Assembly (NCBI GenBank): GCA_032158295.1 | Contig: CM063258.1 | Coordinates: 6,528,583 to 6,592,582 of the forward strand | DNA length: 64,000 nucleotides | DNA from: Pycnopodia helianthoides | Taxonomy: Eukaryota > Echinodermata > Asteroidea > Forcipulatida > Asteriidae | Direction of reading: 5' to 3' | Shown: positions 46,656-56,840 of the stretch, piece by piece | Numbering within the stretch: position 1 is the stretch's first letter | Layout of the letters: each line of letters begins with the position of its first letter | Program-made: the position numbers and the translations under genes | Notes under the pieces: model-generated | Databases searched by the model: none | The model's input: the letters and a program-made list of their open reading frames with translations, nothing else | Told to the model about the DNA's origin: nothing

Positions 46656-47312
46656 CCAGATAGACATTGTGAGGTGTATTTTAGGTAGGAACTGTTGTTG
46701 TGGGTTTTTTTTGACATTGTGGGGTTAACCCCACAATATTTTTAACCTGTCTGGCTGTCTGTCTGTGCAGCCATTTCTAGTAGAGTGACATTGTGGGCTT
46801 CCCCATGTTTTGTCTGTTGTCCCTTTTCTTGAATCTTTTCTGTTAAAGACACTGGACACCTTTGGTAATTGTCAAAGACCAGTCTTCTCACTTGGTGCAT
46901 CTCAACATTATGCACAAAATAACAAACCTGTGAAAATTTGAACTCAATTGGTCGTCGAAGTTGCGAGATAATAATGGAAGAAAAAACACCCTTGTCACAC
47001 GAAGTTGTGTGCTTTCAGATGCTTGATTTCGAGACCTGACGCGTGAGGTCTCGAAATCAATTCAAATATTTTACTGAGAAATTACTTCTTTCTCAAAAAC
47101 TACGTTACTTCAGAGGGAGCCGTTTCTCACAACATTTTATACTATCAACAGCTCTCCATTGCTCGCTACCAAGTAAGTTTTTATGCTAACAATTATTTTG
47201 AGTAATTACCAATAGTGTCCAGTGCCTTTAAAAACTTTGCGGGGTTAACCCCCACAACGTCAAAACACCCTACAAATACAGTTCTTACCTAAAAATCACC
47301 CCACATTGTATA
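46656..47312. repeat. Inverted-repeat element N with ~80-bp arms, split by MITE A copy 3
   Basis: The left arm (46656-46735: ATTTTAGGTAGGAACTGT, then GACATTGTGGGGTTAACCCC) and right arm (47239-47312: GGGGTTAACCCCCACAACGT, then ACAGTTCTTACCTAAAAATC) are inverted copies over about 75 bp. Family A copy 3 occupies 46843-47231 between them, so N is older. No coding sequence. Confidence 0.8.
46843..47231 (-). repeat. TTAA-flanked MITE, family A, copy 3 (reverse, nested in N)
   Basis: TTAA edges and the same ends as copy 2. The central hairpin is long and perfect: GATTTCGAGACCT and its complement around GACGCGTGA (one mismatch at the CT/GA edge). Very similar to copies 2 and 4. Confidence 0.92.
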
Positions 47313-47608
47313 AGACAGACGCGACGTCTGTCCTGGCTTGTATGGGATCCCCCAACTCAGGCAAACACCTACCGGGGCTTGCCTCCATTTTTACTAACTC
47401 TGCATGCCCTGTTCCTACTATTTAATTACATCGCATTAGCGTATTCTGATCTTGTGAACACTTGTCGTTTTTTGTATGACACGAGATTTGTAAAATGGAA
47501 ATAAATGTTGTTGAATTGAATTGAGAACAAAAAATCTATTTACAAACTCTAGACCAAAAACACAAGATCTGAAATCTCTCTTTGCTTACATAAATTCGAT
47601 TCAATGTA

Positions 47609-47838
47609 TACCCTTGAAACTGAATAGAAAAATATGAAAAGTTCGTTTAGGATGCTTTTTTTCTGGTACAACGAGAACGTATTTTTTGTTTAGGGGCCAT
47701 TCAAAATAGTCAATATTTAAAGATACCCTTGAAACTGAAAAGAAAAATATGAAAAGTTCGTTTAGGATGCTTTTTTTGGTACAACGAGAACGTATTTTTA
47801 TGTTTAGGGGCCATTCAAAATAGTCAATATTTAAAGAT
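47609..47838 (+). repeat. 115-bp tandem duplication
   Basis: TACCCTTGAAACTGAA starts at 47609 and again at 47724. Both are followed by AATATGAAAAGTTCGTTTAG, ACAACGAGAACGTATTTTT and GGGGCCATTCAAAATAGTC. Very high identity implies a recent event. Confidence 0.9.
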
Positions 47839-48326
47839 TTCGAACTTTTTTCGAAATTGTGGGTAGGTGGGTAGTAATAACTGAAAATCGAAATTCAGTT
47901 TGTATTCAAAATATTTGAAAATAAATAAACCAAAAAGAAAAGGAAAAAACAACAACAACAACTGATGGCCCAGATCGTCGTCTACAATGTCTAAACAAAA
48001 TTGTGCTGTTCGCTCAGCACCTACCTATGCTATGCTACCATTGAATCCTATACAAAGTTTTATGTAGTTGCCAATTTCATTTCTGTTAAACTACAAAGTT
48101 GGTTGTTTAAGCCAGGAAAAGCCATTAAAAAGCACTGATGTTGGAGAACTTTGATCTAAAACGTCTGCGTCATTTGGGGTATTACTTTGTTCTTCAGTGT
48201 AGGATGTATTATAAAGCCATTCAATATTTAAAAAAAAGTCAAAATTTGGGGTTATGTGTATGGGTCAAAACAATGTCGAATAAAAAAGATTGCATTTTTT
48301 AAACATTGACTATTCTGAATGGCCCC
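47693..48326. repeat. Inverted-repeat element with GGGGCCATTCA ends
   Basis: GGGGCCATTCAAAATAGTCA at 47693 (and again at 47807 through the duplication) is inverted at the right end, where TTTAAACATTGACTATTC and GAATGGCCCC close at 48326. The roughly 630-bp interior is AT-rich without an open frame of note. Confidence 0.6.
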
Positions 48327-48724
48327 TCGTAGACGAGGAGGTCAACAAACCGATTGCGTCACCAAAGTCCACCAATAAAGTGCCATGTTAACCCAGAGAG
48401 TAAACAAGTGATTTTCGAACAACTTTTGACCCTGCCATTTAAATTATAAAATAAAAACCTTTTTTAAAAATTCAAAATGGGTTTTAATTCCTTGACATTC
48501 AAAGCAAGTTTTGGAATCAAGTTTGGTGTTTTCATGGGATTATTCCCGTCAAGAAAAAATTCATTTTTACTGCAAAGTTCGTTTGAATCTCACCAAGTTC
48601 CTAGGAAGTCTTGAAACACGTCCGTTGTATGCAACTTTTGTGACATGACACTAAATAAACAATTCGCAGGTTATTTTGATCATGGACAAAATATACTTTT
48701 TTTCAGAGAGGGACCATTCATTTC

Positions 48725-49064
48725 TTAAAGGAACATTACAGAATTGGTAGGAAAAAAACTTGTAAAATATACCTTTTGATCACAGATTTACTCTGAAATG
48801 CCATATTTGATGAAAAATGAATAAACTAATTTTCCGATTGGAGTTTATCGCTCAGTGAGCGTTTTATTCATTTGTTGAATCTATATGATTTCATGCAAAT
48901 GTGTAATCGGTTTTTCACTATTTTCTCGTGACCCAGATGGCCGATCGATCTCAAACTTCTACAGGTTTGTCAGTTTATTTTATGTATATGGTGGATTACA
49001 CAAAGTGCTTACACTGCCAGCAACTGTTTTGTTAGCAAAAACCAATTATGTAATGTTCCTTTAA
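48725..49064 (+). repeat. TTAA-flanked MITE, family C, copy 5 (internally deleted)
   Basis: TTAA at both edges. The left third is shortened: CACAGATTTA jumps to CTCTGAAATGCC, losing about 65 bp, while the central CGCTCAGTGAGCG and right half are intact. A TTTA duplication (TTTATTTTATG) lies at about 48974. Confidence 0.92.
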
Positions 49065-49409
49065 GACAAGCACTTCATCTTCTTTCGAATCTGATTTTGG
49101 ATAACTGGATAGCCATAGCGTGCTCTGGCAAAGTTCCTCAATTTGTTTTCACAATCATCTGGTCGACTTGCCCTAAAATGCGGCTCAGTGTTGTTAACTT
49201 TGAGGCTACTTTAATACAAATCTATTGTGGACAGTGATCATTGCGCCGCTATATTCACCACATGCAATCACCATTGCATTGTATCAGCCGTTGTGTGCGT
49301 GGTGGTCAGACCGGTATGCAGTCGCGCATACAAAATAAAACCGCATTCTAAACAGGGGGTTACGTAACAGTGTCTGGGTTTTTATAAGCCGTTAGCATTT
49401 TATGTTCTG

Positions 49410-50137
49410 CCCGCAGCATAACGGGGCTTTGCGCGGTATCTACGGCCGAAGTGGGTACCCGGATGCCGCTACCCGGATTACACAAGACCGTATACTGTTG
49501 TGTGTGTGTGTGTGCATGTTTTTTTTTTTAATAGTGCACATCTTTATGCAAAACAGATTACTGTCTGGTCTGAATGGTCCGTATACCTCTCACCACACTG
49601 GTCTAGCGGACATACTGAAAGAGAAAAACAGATTCTGCCAGACTGTGTATGTATCAATTGTGTGAGTTTGAGTCAGCTTCCCCGTTTGAGCCTGCAACCG
49701 ATGACCGTTCATATAGATAGCCAGGTGACTCGACCAAAAATTCAACCTTGTGACGGTTGTTTTTAGCAGCTACAGTTAACTTCAAGGTTGACGACGGTGA
49801 GCAGCAACTCAGGAGAAGCGAACTTTAGTGTCCTGTGCCAGCAGAGAGGCGGGGAGGAAAATAACCAGAAACTATTTTAGTGTTGCTTCTTTGGTCGAGG
49901 AGCTGGTCAAGAGTGTAACAGCAAGCACATAGTTAAGACCCAGCGATCAACAAGCTTTTGGAAGGCCCGTCGCGTCGAGATCCACCCTAGAACTCTTGTG
50001 TCCTGGATCTTGGTTCAAAATCAAGAAACGGAGAATCTTCATCCTTCATCTGCGAAGGTCAACTCCCATTAGCTTCAAGTTCAGACGTCTTTACAGATCC
50101 AAGAGAGAGAGAGAGAGAGAGAGAGCTTTTGGTGGAG
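49410..50137 (+). other. Candidate non-coding 5' exon of a downstream gene
   Basis: Repeat-poor, balanced-composition sequence ends in GGTGGAG followed by GTAAGA at 50138-50143, a strong donor. A TATAAG-like element in TTTTTATAAGCC lies at about 49380-49390, the right distance for a start near 49410. Several stop codons in every frame argue for UTR rather than coding. A (GA)n run precedes the donor. The start coordinate is a guess. If the next gene starts coding at 63667, this would be its leader exon. Confidence 0.25.
50106..50126. repeat. (GA)n microsatellite
   Basis: About ten GA units just upstream of the candidate donor. GA runs bind GAGA-type factors in some animals, but no role is shown here. 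Confidence 0.85.
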
Positions 50138-51466
50138 GTAAGACCCTGTAGATTTCAGAAGATAATAATAATTGTGCAGTTACGTTTCGCTTCCCAGTCG
50201 CCATGTTGCTTGATATACGGGCTATATCACACAATGCACAATTCACCTTAACTCAGATACCGAACTGTCTTTCACTGAAGGTCTGCCGCGGCCGCGCCTC
50301 TTGATAAAAATCGGGGTCTACTTTTGGCGCCAATCTTGCCCTAGCTCTGTATCAGTGCTCAGCTCAAACGGGCTGGAAAGATTCTGTTGCATGCCTGGTT
50401 TTAGAACAGGAAGACAAATAAATTGCTAAATTGATCACATTTTGCGGTTTGGTTTGTTTCCTTATGTCCTAGAATTTAGAAGGGCGGATCCTTTGGTCGG
50501 GGTGACGTGCCGACGCTGCAACTTGTCCTTAATTATCCGTGTTTTTAGGTCATAAACACAGCATATTTATTAAAAATAGTCCTCATCACATGTAACGTTT
50601 TCACATTAGATTTTATATATTATATGAATTTTGATAAGTCACAAAAAAAAAATTGCATGGGAAAATACATATGAACAAATCAACATGAATCGATCAACCG
50701 AAAACAGTCTTTGTTGACAATAACCTGCGCGGCATCCATGTTGATTTTTAGCTCACATTATTCGATACTGATTTTTAATGTTTTTAATGTCTTTATAGAC
50801 TTATTGTAAATTATTATTAGATTTTTAATATATGGCCAGGGATATTTGAATTGAAGGCCTTCGGGCTACAGTTTTTTTGGTGAACTTTTTTAATTCCAGG
50901 CATATGTCCCTGGCTTTTGTTTTGTTTATGTTTGTATTTTGTATGTGTTTTTATGCCGAATAAATAATAATAATAATAATAGAAGCGATATGTATTATAT
51001 GGTTAGACTGGATGTAAACAATAGAGCATGTCCTATTAATTAATGTTCCACAAACAACAACGTGAAATCGCACCCGTTTTTAAATTCCACTTGACTATAT
51101 TGGTACCAACACAAGAATGCCTGATCCAGGATTTTTCCTCCTTTTTTTTGGAACACTTGCTTTTAAGTTTGCCTTTATCTTCCTTTTTTTTCTCCCGAGA
51201 AGATGAAAGTAACAAAGGGATAGACAGAAAATTTTACCCAGACCTTTATAGATTTGTTAATTAGTTGTAACTGGGAGTACAACCTCAAGTAATATAACAC
51301 CCAGTCTTCAGAGGTTCAGGGGTCTCGTCCCCTTTCTAGACCCACGTTACCCCCCCCCCCCCCCAGTTCTTTATTTTTAGGCAGGAGTGTAGATAGAGGT
51401 TCTCACACTGCTCATCCCACTCATCGACGTGCTCTTCGTGATTTGATGTGGTTTTTGTTTCATTAG

Positions 51467-51852
51467 TTAAAGGAACATTACAGAATTGGTAGTTGTAAAA
51501 TATACTTTTTGATCACAGATTTACATAAAACTTACACGGTCTAATGATGATGATTAGTAGAAAACATCCCTTGAAATATTTCTGTCTGAAATGCCATATT
51601 TGATGAGAAATGAATAAACTAATTTTCCGATTGGAGTTTATCGCTCAGTGAGCGTTTTATTCGTTTGTTGAACCTTTATGGTTTCATGCAAATGTGTAAT
51701 CGGTTTTTCACTATTTTCTCGTGACCCAGATGGCCGATCGATCTCAAACTTCTACAGGTTTGTCAGTTTATGTATATGGTGGATTACATAAAGTGCTTAC
51801 ACTGCCAGCAACTGTTTTGTTAGCAAAAACCAATTCTGTAATGTTCCTTTAA
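51467..51852 (+). repeat. TTAA-flanked MITE, family C, copy 6
   Basis: Near full length. TTAA at both edges, centre CGCTCAGTGAGCG, and small indels relative to copy 2 (for example AATTGGTAGTTGTAAAA, missing the AAGAAAAAA run). Confidence 0.92.
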
Positions 51853-52419
51853 ACTAAAATATTAACAAATTAACCATCTGAGTGTGAGGTGAGTTCTACT
51901 CGTCGATGCTGAAAAAACGACGACTGCTAATTAAATATCTGTACGCCCGAGAACTAACTCCATGGGTCGTGTCACTTATCTGACATCGTGTCCCTCCGTT
52001 TGTCAAGAAATAGGACGTTTATGAGGAAAGTAGTGTTTGGTTTAAGTTGGTTTCGTTAACTTTTGCTTGATCTTTGCTCGCATGTGTTTCTCACTGCATG
52101 TTGTTAATTACTCTAAATACGCGTGCGCCTTGCCTTGTCTGACAGCCTCAGTAAAGTCACATACTCTGTACACAACTTGCCAGTGATCAGAAAAGTACCA
52201 GACTATATATACCCTGTACCCTTCCAGCCTCGTTTTGGTTACATTGACTTGAATAGAAGAATCCATCATTTGAAAATGGTTTTCTGAATATTTCCTATTT
52301 TGCATGACAGTAAATACAATGATGCCAGTGTTAACCCAATCATGCAAGCCGATAGAAAGCTCTCACGTCAGAATCAAGAAATGCAACAATAATATTGAAA
52401 TGCCTTTGCAGTTTCTTTT

Positions 52420-52810
52420 TTAAAGGCACTGGACACTATTGGTAATTACTCAAAATAATTGTTAGCATAAAAACTTACTTGGTAACGAGCAATAGAGAGC
52501 TGTTGATAGTATAAAACATTGTGAGAAACGGCTCCCTCTGAAGTAACGTATAGTTTTTGAGAAAGAAGTCATTTCTCAGTAAAATATTTGAATCGATTTC
52601 GAGACCTCACGCGTGAGGTCTCGAAATCAAGCATCTGAAAGCACACAACTTCGTGTGACAAGGGTGTTTTTTCTTCCATTATTATCTCGAAACTTCGACG
52701 ACCAATTGAGTTCAAATTTTCACAGGTTTGTTATTTTGTGCATAATGTTGAGATACACCAAGTGAGAAGACTGGTCTCTGACAATTACCAAAGGTGTCCA
52801 GTGTCTTTAA
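52420..52810 (+). repeat. TTAA-flanked MITE, family A, copy 4
   Basis: TTAA at both edges. Ends TTAAAGGCACTGGACAC and complement TTAAAGACACTGGACAC. The central hairpin is a perfect palindrome extending through TTTCGAGACCTCACGCGTGA and beyond. Very close to copy 3 in inverted orientation. Confidence 0.93.
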
Positions 52811-52874
52811 TTTGTCGAAGAAAGTCGCTCCTCCTTTCCGAGAGATGGCCAAGTACATGAACAGACCCGAGGCA

Positions 52875-53031
52875 GGGGTCGATTTCACAAAACTCTTCCT
52901 AACTTAGGACTAGTCCTAGGCAATGCTAAGAGATAGGACTAGTCTTAAGTTAAGACCAGTTACTTAAGACTAGTCCTATCTCTTAGCATTGCTTAGTCCT
53001 AAGTTAGGAAGAGTTTTGTGGAATCGACCCC
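52875..53031. repeat. Family E hairpin MITE, 157 bp, near-perfect palindrome
   Basis: The ends GGGGTCGATTTCACAAAACT and the near complement AGTTTTGTGGAATCGACCCC-type sequence close a stem running almost the full length (AGTCCTAGGCAATGCTAAGA with its partner). ACTTAAGACTAGTCCTATCT and similar lie near the loop. No coding capacity. Confidence 0.88.
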
Positions 53032-56000
53032 AGTAGAGGTACGGTACCCTGACAAAGACATTCCTAAACCCTGGCAGTTTCATGAAGTGCTATTCAGGTA
53101 TACACCCCTGCATGTCGTCGCCCCCCCCCCCCCTGGCCCCCCATTTGACGTCATCAATTGAAGGGTTTCTTGTTGGGGTTTTTGCAGCCTTAATAATAAG
53201 GTTTCTATCGAAGGACTACACTACTAGTTATGAGCTAATTTGACTTAAAAAAAAAAGGTATGTAAGCATTTGATACTAGAAAATATACCGTTCAAATCTA
53301 CGTTGCAGATATTGTACATTGCCCTTGTTTGGCGAATTCATATTTTTGTTTTCCCGCCATTTTTAATAAACGTGTTCTACTATTCAACTGATATGATTTT
53401 AAGAATGCTTGGATATACAACAAGAAAGATGAACTTCAACTGTCTAAGTGGAAATGCTTCGATACTAGTTTAAACATTTTTATAAATAAACTTTCATGAC
53501 TGTTTAGTTGGTACTCGCGGTGTTGAGTACCAGCGATAAATATCTACCAATCAATGTTTCTTGGGAAAGATGCCGGACCGGTGCAATAGAGAATAACTCT
53601 TTGATTTACAAAGCGGATGTTTTTATTGTAAGGGCCGTTGTTAGGTTCAACAACCACACAAAAATGAAACAGCTACAGTTTGTATAGGTTGTTGAAACTT
53701 CCGACCAGTGTTTTGTTGTTCCAAGTGATGTTTAATTATGATACAAATTGATCGTAATTAGGCCCAGGAACCGCCACGCAAGACTTGACTTTTCGATTCT
53801 TGATTATATTAGTGTGTCCTTAAAAGACGACGATGTCGATATTAATTAGTATCGATTCTTTGGGGGAGATAAACTACTAACGACAATGGGATGAAGGTTT
53901 TATGGTCAGAGCGAAACCAGAAAGTCATTAGACAGTGATTAATACTTGGGATATTTTCATTGATTTTTTCCCGAACGGATGATGATGGGTCGTCAGTGTA
54001 CACGGTGCTGCATGTTTGACATAACCTGTCCTCACTGGTAACGAACCTCTTGAAGTCGCGCAAGAAGACAAGAACCTGCCCCCACCCCAACAAAAAAAAC
54101 AAAACAAAAAAACACGAGATTGTGGGTTGTTTTGCTAATCAGTGTCTTGACCAACCGTTAATTACTAGAGACCGCACCAAACCAGTGCCCAAATTGACTG
54201 AAATGCAGGCCTTCTGGTGGATCAACGGAGGAAAAAAAAACTGTCTTTCCGTTGTTGAGCCAATAAACTAAACAAAAATTCGCCGGTGCCCGGAACTTGT
54301 TGTACAATGATGATATCCGCGCTACGGGTTTCGACCGAGCCGGGGGGGGGGGGGTGGTGGGTGAAATGAAGGCCTTCCGATGACTTTACGGCAACTGTGG
54401 TTATTTCGTGATTTGCAAAGTAATGATCAAGCCTGTAATGACGAACTAATGAGAGGTAAATTTGGCGGAAGTTCTAAGGAAAAGGAAAACAAAATAAACG
54501 CATTTTAAATTTAAAACGGGAGGTGCAGTATTACAAGTTTTGAAACTTGAAACAATTGTAACATTGCTTTTCCACAAGGAGAAAGGCTGTGTTGTTAATT
54601 TTGTAAAATAACAATCAGCTTGAAAATCGAGGATGGCAGTAAAAGGAGATGCAAGAATGAAAAAAAAAATCAAGCATTGATGTCATTCACGTGAATTTTA
54701 CAATGAAACATACCGCAAGTGTTTGTATTTCTCTACCACATAAAAACAACATTCAAGTCGCAGTCCCACTCCTCCAATTTGTCAAACTTGCTTTGATAAC
54801 TGCTGAGGAACAATGGGCTATTGTCCTTGGATGCGCAACGCGAGCTGTATCTCCATACGAAGCGGGCCCCCTTTGTCATCTTAATCTGGCCCGAGAACAC
54901 AAATGGAAGGTCGTTGTTTTTAGTTAAGTCACATGATGAACAACAACAACAAGGAACACCGTGACCTTGTCATTAAATCAACGCCCCATTCGGTCCGCGT
55001 TTTGATGAATCGAAGACAACTGTATCGAGACGTCCATCTCGTTTTTGTTTTCTCCCCAAATGTGAAGACAAGAAAATGACCGGAATTGCCGCTGATCGAA
55101 TTAGGAGACCGACATAATGAACTACATATCAAATCGGTATTGACTTAAAAAGAGTATTATTTTATTTAAGGGGTGGGGTGTTCTGGTCGTCATTCTTCAT
55201 GAATGAATTATTTGTCTGAATGGTTTTGGTGGGCTGGTGGGCACTGGTCTGGTGCACTGTCTTAACATAGTGCTATGCGCTTTTGAATTTATAGTGGCAC
55301 CAGACTTTCTGCCGAAAGCTTTGATGTTTACCGAATCGATGCTAAACACAATGCAGTTGTTACAAATACAAGTGTATTGCATCATTGTAAATGGATTGTA
55401 ATGTCAAGCGAATAGACCATTTTTATATAAATCAAAGACGTTTCTTAAAGGCTTGCCCGAACCTCTTAGTTTTTATTCACATCGGTGTTCTCTTTAAAAT
55501 ATCGAATTATTATTTGGGTCTATTACAAATTTTACGAAACTGTCATCACAAATCCCGTAATTTAAGTTTGTGTGAAAATAATTTCGAAAATCTGTTTCCT
55601 TTCCAAAAAAGGAAGACTTTGCGTTCCAATTGGTGCTCGAATTGGGCAGAGGGTACCCCCACCTATTGTGTCTTCATTGTGTGCTTGGAATCTCAGGAAT
55701 TCTTTTGAGGATTTTTTTTATTTTTTTTTATTTTTTTATTTTTTTGTTGGGGGGGGGGTGTTATAGTATGGGAACATTGGGGAGGGGGACCCTCTGCCCC
55801 CATATCGGGCAGGCTATATTGCGGTCGTAGTCTTCTCTGGATTGTGTTGGGATATTTGGTGTTTTTCCTACCTATAGGGGATGGGTCTACTTTGCCATCC
55901 ACTCATTCCCAAACATGACAAGACTTCTACCACATTGTTGTGGCCTTCCTCAGACCGCAGGTGACCCAAGGCTACATACCAGTATAACCCAACGCAGTGG

Positions 56001-56463
56001 TCACTCACGAACGTCTGTAGACCAATGTCCTTCACTATAACTTTGAGCATGCTTTGAGCAACTGCAGCAGAATAATAGCCCCTGGATTTTTTTGTGATTT
56101 TTGTCAATCATTTTCGAAATGAAATGATTGACGTCCATACTTTCAGAGAAGAATTTCAATTCTCGCTTTTCTAATGAGACGAGATTTGAGTTGTCTTTGT
56201 GTGACTTTTATAGGACTGGAGACTGTCTGTCAGTCAAAGTAGATTCGATAAGACAACGCAGTTGTAGTTTACTTTTGTTTTAGGGAAATAATGTTCTTGG
56301 CTCGACGCCAATCATTATGCAGTCTTGTGACACGGGAGATCTACCCGTCTGCCGGATACCAGCCTAAAAATCTTAATTTCAACATTGGTCATAGGTTGGT
56401 TCTTCACCTTGTGGGTCATAGTTCGAATCCCACTCCATCAACGCGAGACTTGGCCTGTCAAAT
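53032..56463. other. Intergenic, no gene recognised
   Basis: Includes poly(C) at 53121-53133, a CRE at 53146-53153, poly(G) at 54342-54352 and 55750-55758, and a repeat-K fragment around 55655-55700. A T-arm-like GTTCGAATCCC at 56412-56422 lacks the rest of a tRNA. Open frames here have no recognised domain. Confidence 0.6.
55630..55705. repeat. Dispersed repeat K fragment
   Basis: GTGTCTTCATTGTGTGCTTG and GGAATCTCAGGAATTCTTTT are found inverted at about 28040-28085, and in related inverted form at 57325-57380 (ATTCCTGAGATACCCAGAAC, then ACAATGAAGACACA). At least three fragments of one family are therefore present. Boundaries are not determined. Confidence 0.6.
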
Positions 56464-56840
56464 CTTACAGTAGACAGGATTGGTCGGGATAAAAACATCA
56501 CTGTTTAATTTTAATCTGAAAACATGCTGATGATGAAATTCATACTAATACATTTTTTTGTGTGAAATATTTCCCTTTAAAATGAAGTCATATTCGAGAA
56601 AAACTGTATCTGAGAACCTAAAAAAAAAACACGCCACAGCTGATTTTGGTTATTACAACAATCAGAATTATGGACAATGTGTTTACATGCTGCAATTTGT
56701 GCGGGGATTTTCACCATTTTCTCCTGACTCACACAGCGAATTAGGCCCAATGTATAGGGTTGATCACACAAAACATGAACACTGTCTACGTACGTATACT
56801 CTTGTGGTAGCTCATGCAATCCGGTATAATACCTGCAAAG
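56464..56840 (+). repeat. TTAA-family MITE, family I, copy 3 (diverged)
   Basis: Left part GGATTGGTCGGGATAAAAAC, interior TTCACCATTTTCTCCTGACT and ACACAAAACATGAACACTGT in the same order as copies 1 and 2. The TTAA edges are lost, so it is an older copy. The 127-codon reverse frame over it is a shadow. Confidence 0.6.

Larger units (their letters stand above)
49065..51466. other. Intergenic or first-intron DNA around a candidate non-coding exon
   Basis: 49240-50420 is less AT-rich and free of recognised repeats except GA and TG dinucleotide runs. It contains the candidate exon described separately and a GGCCGCGCC-containing CpG patch near 50284-50300. 50420-51466 is AT-rich with an (AAT)n run at 50964-50983 and poly(C) at 51351-51363. 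Confidence 0.55.

Noticed and set aside
56400..56435. GTTCGAATCCCACTCC resembling a tRNA T-arm or SINE B box
   Set aside because: No matching acceptor stem, D-arm or anticodon arm could be assembled upstream, and the A-box candidate TGGTCATAGG deviates at key positions.
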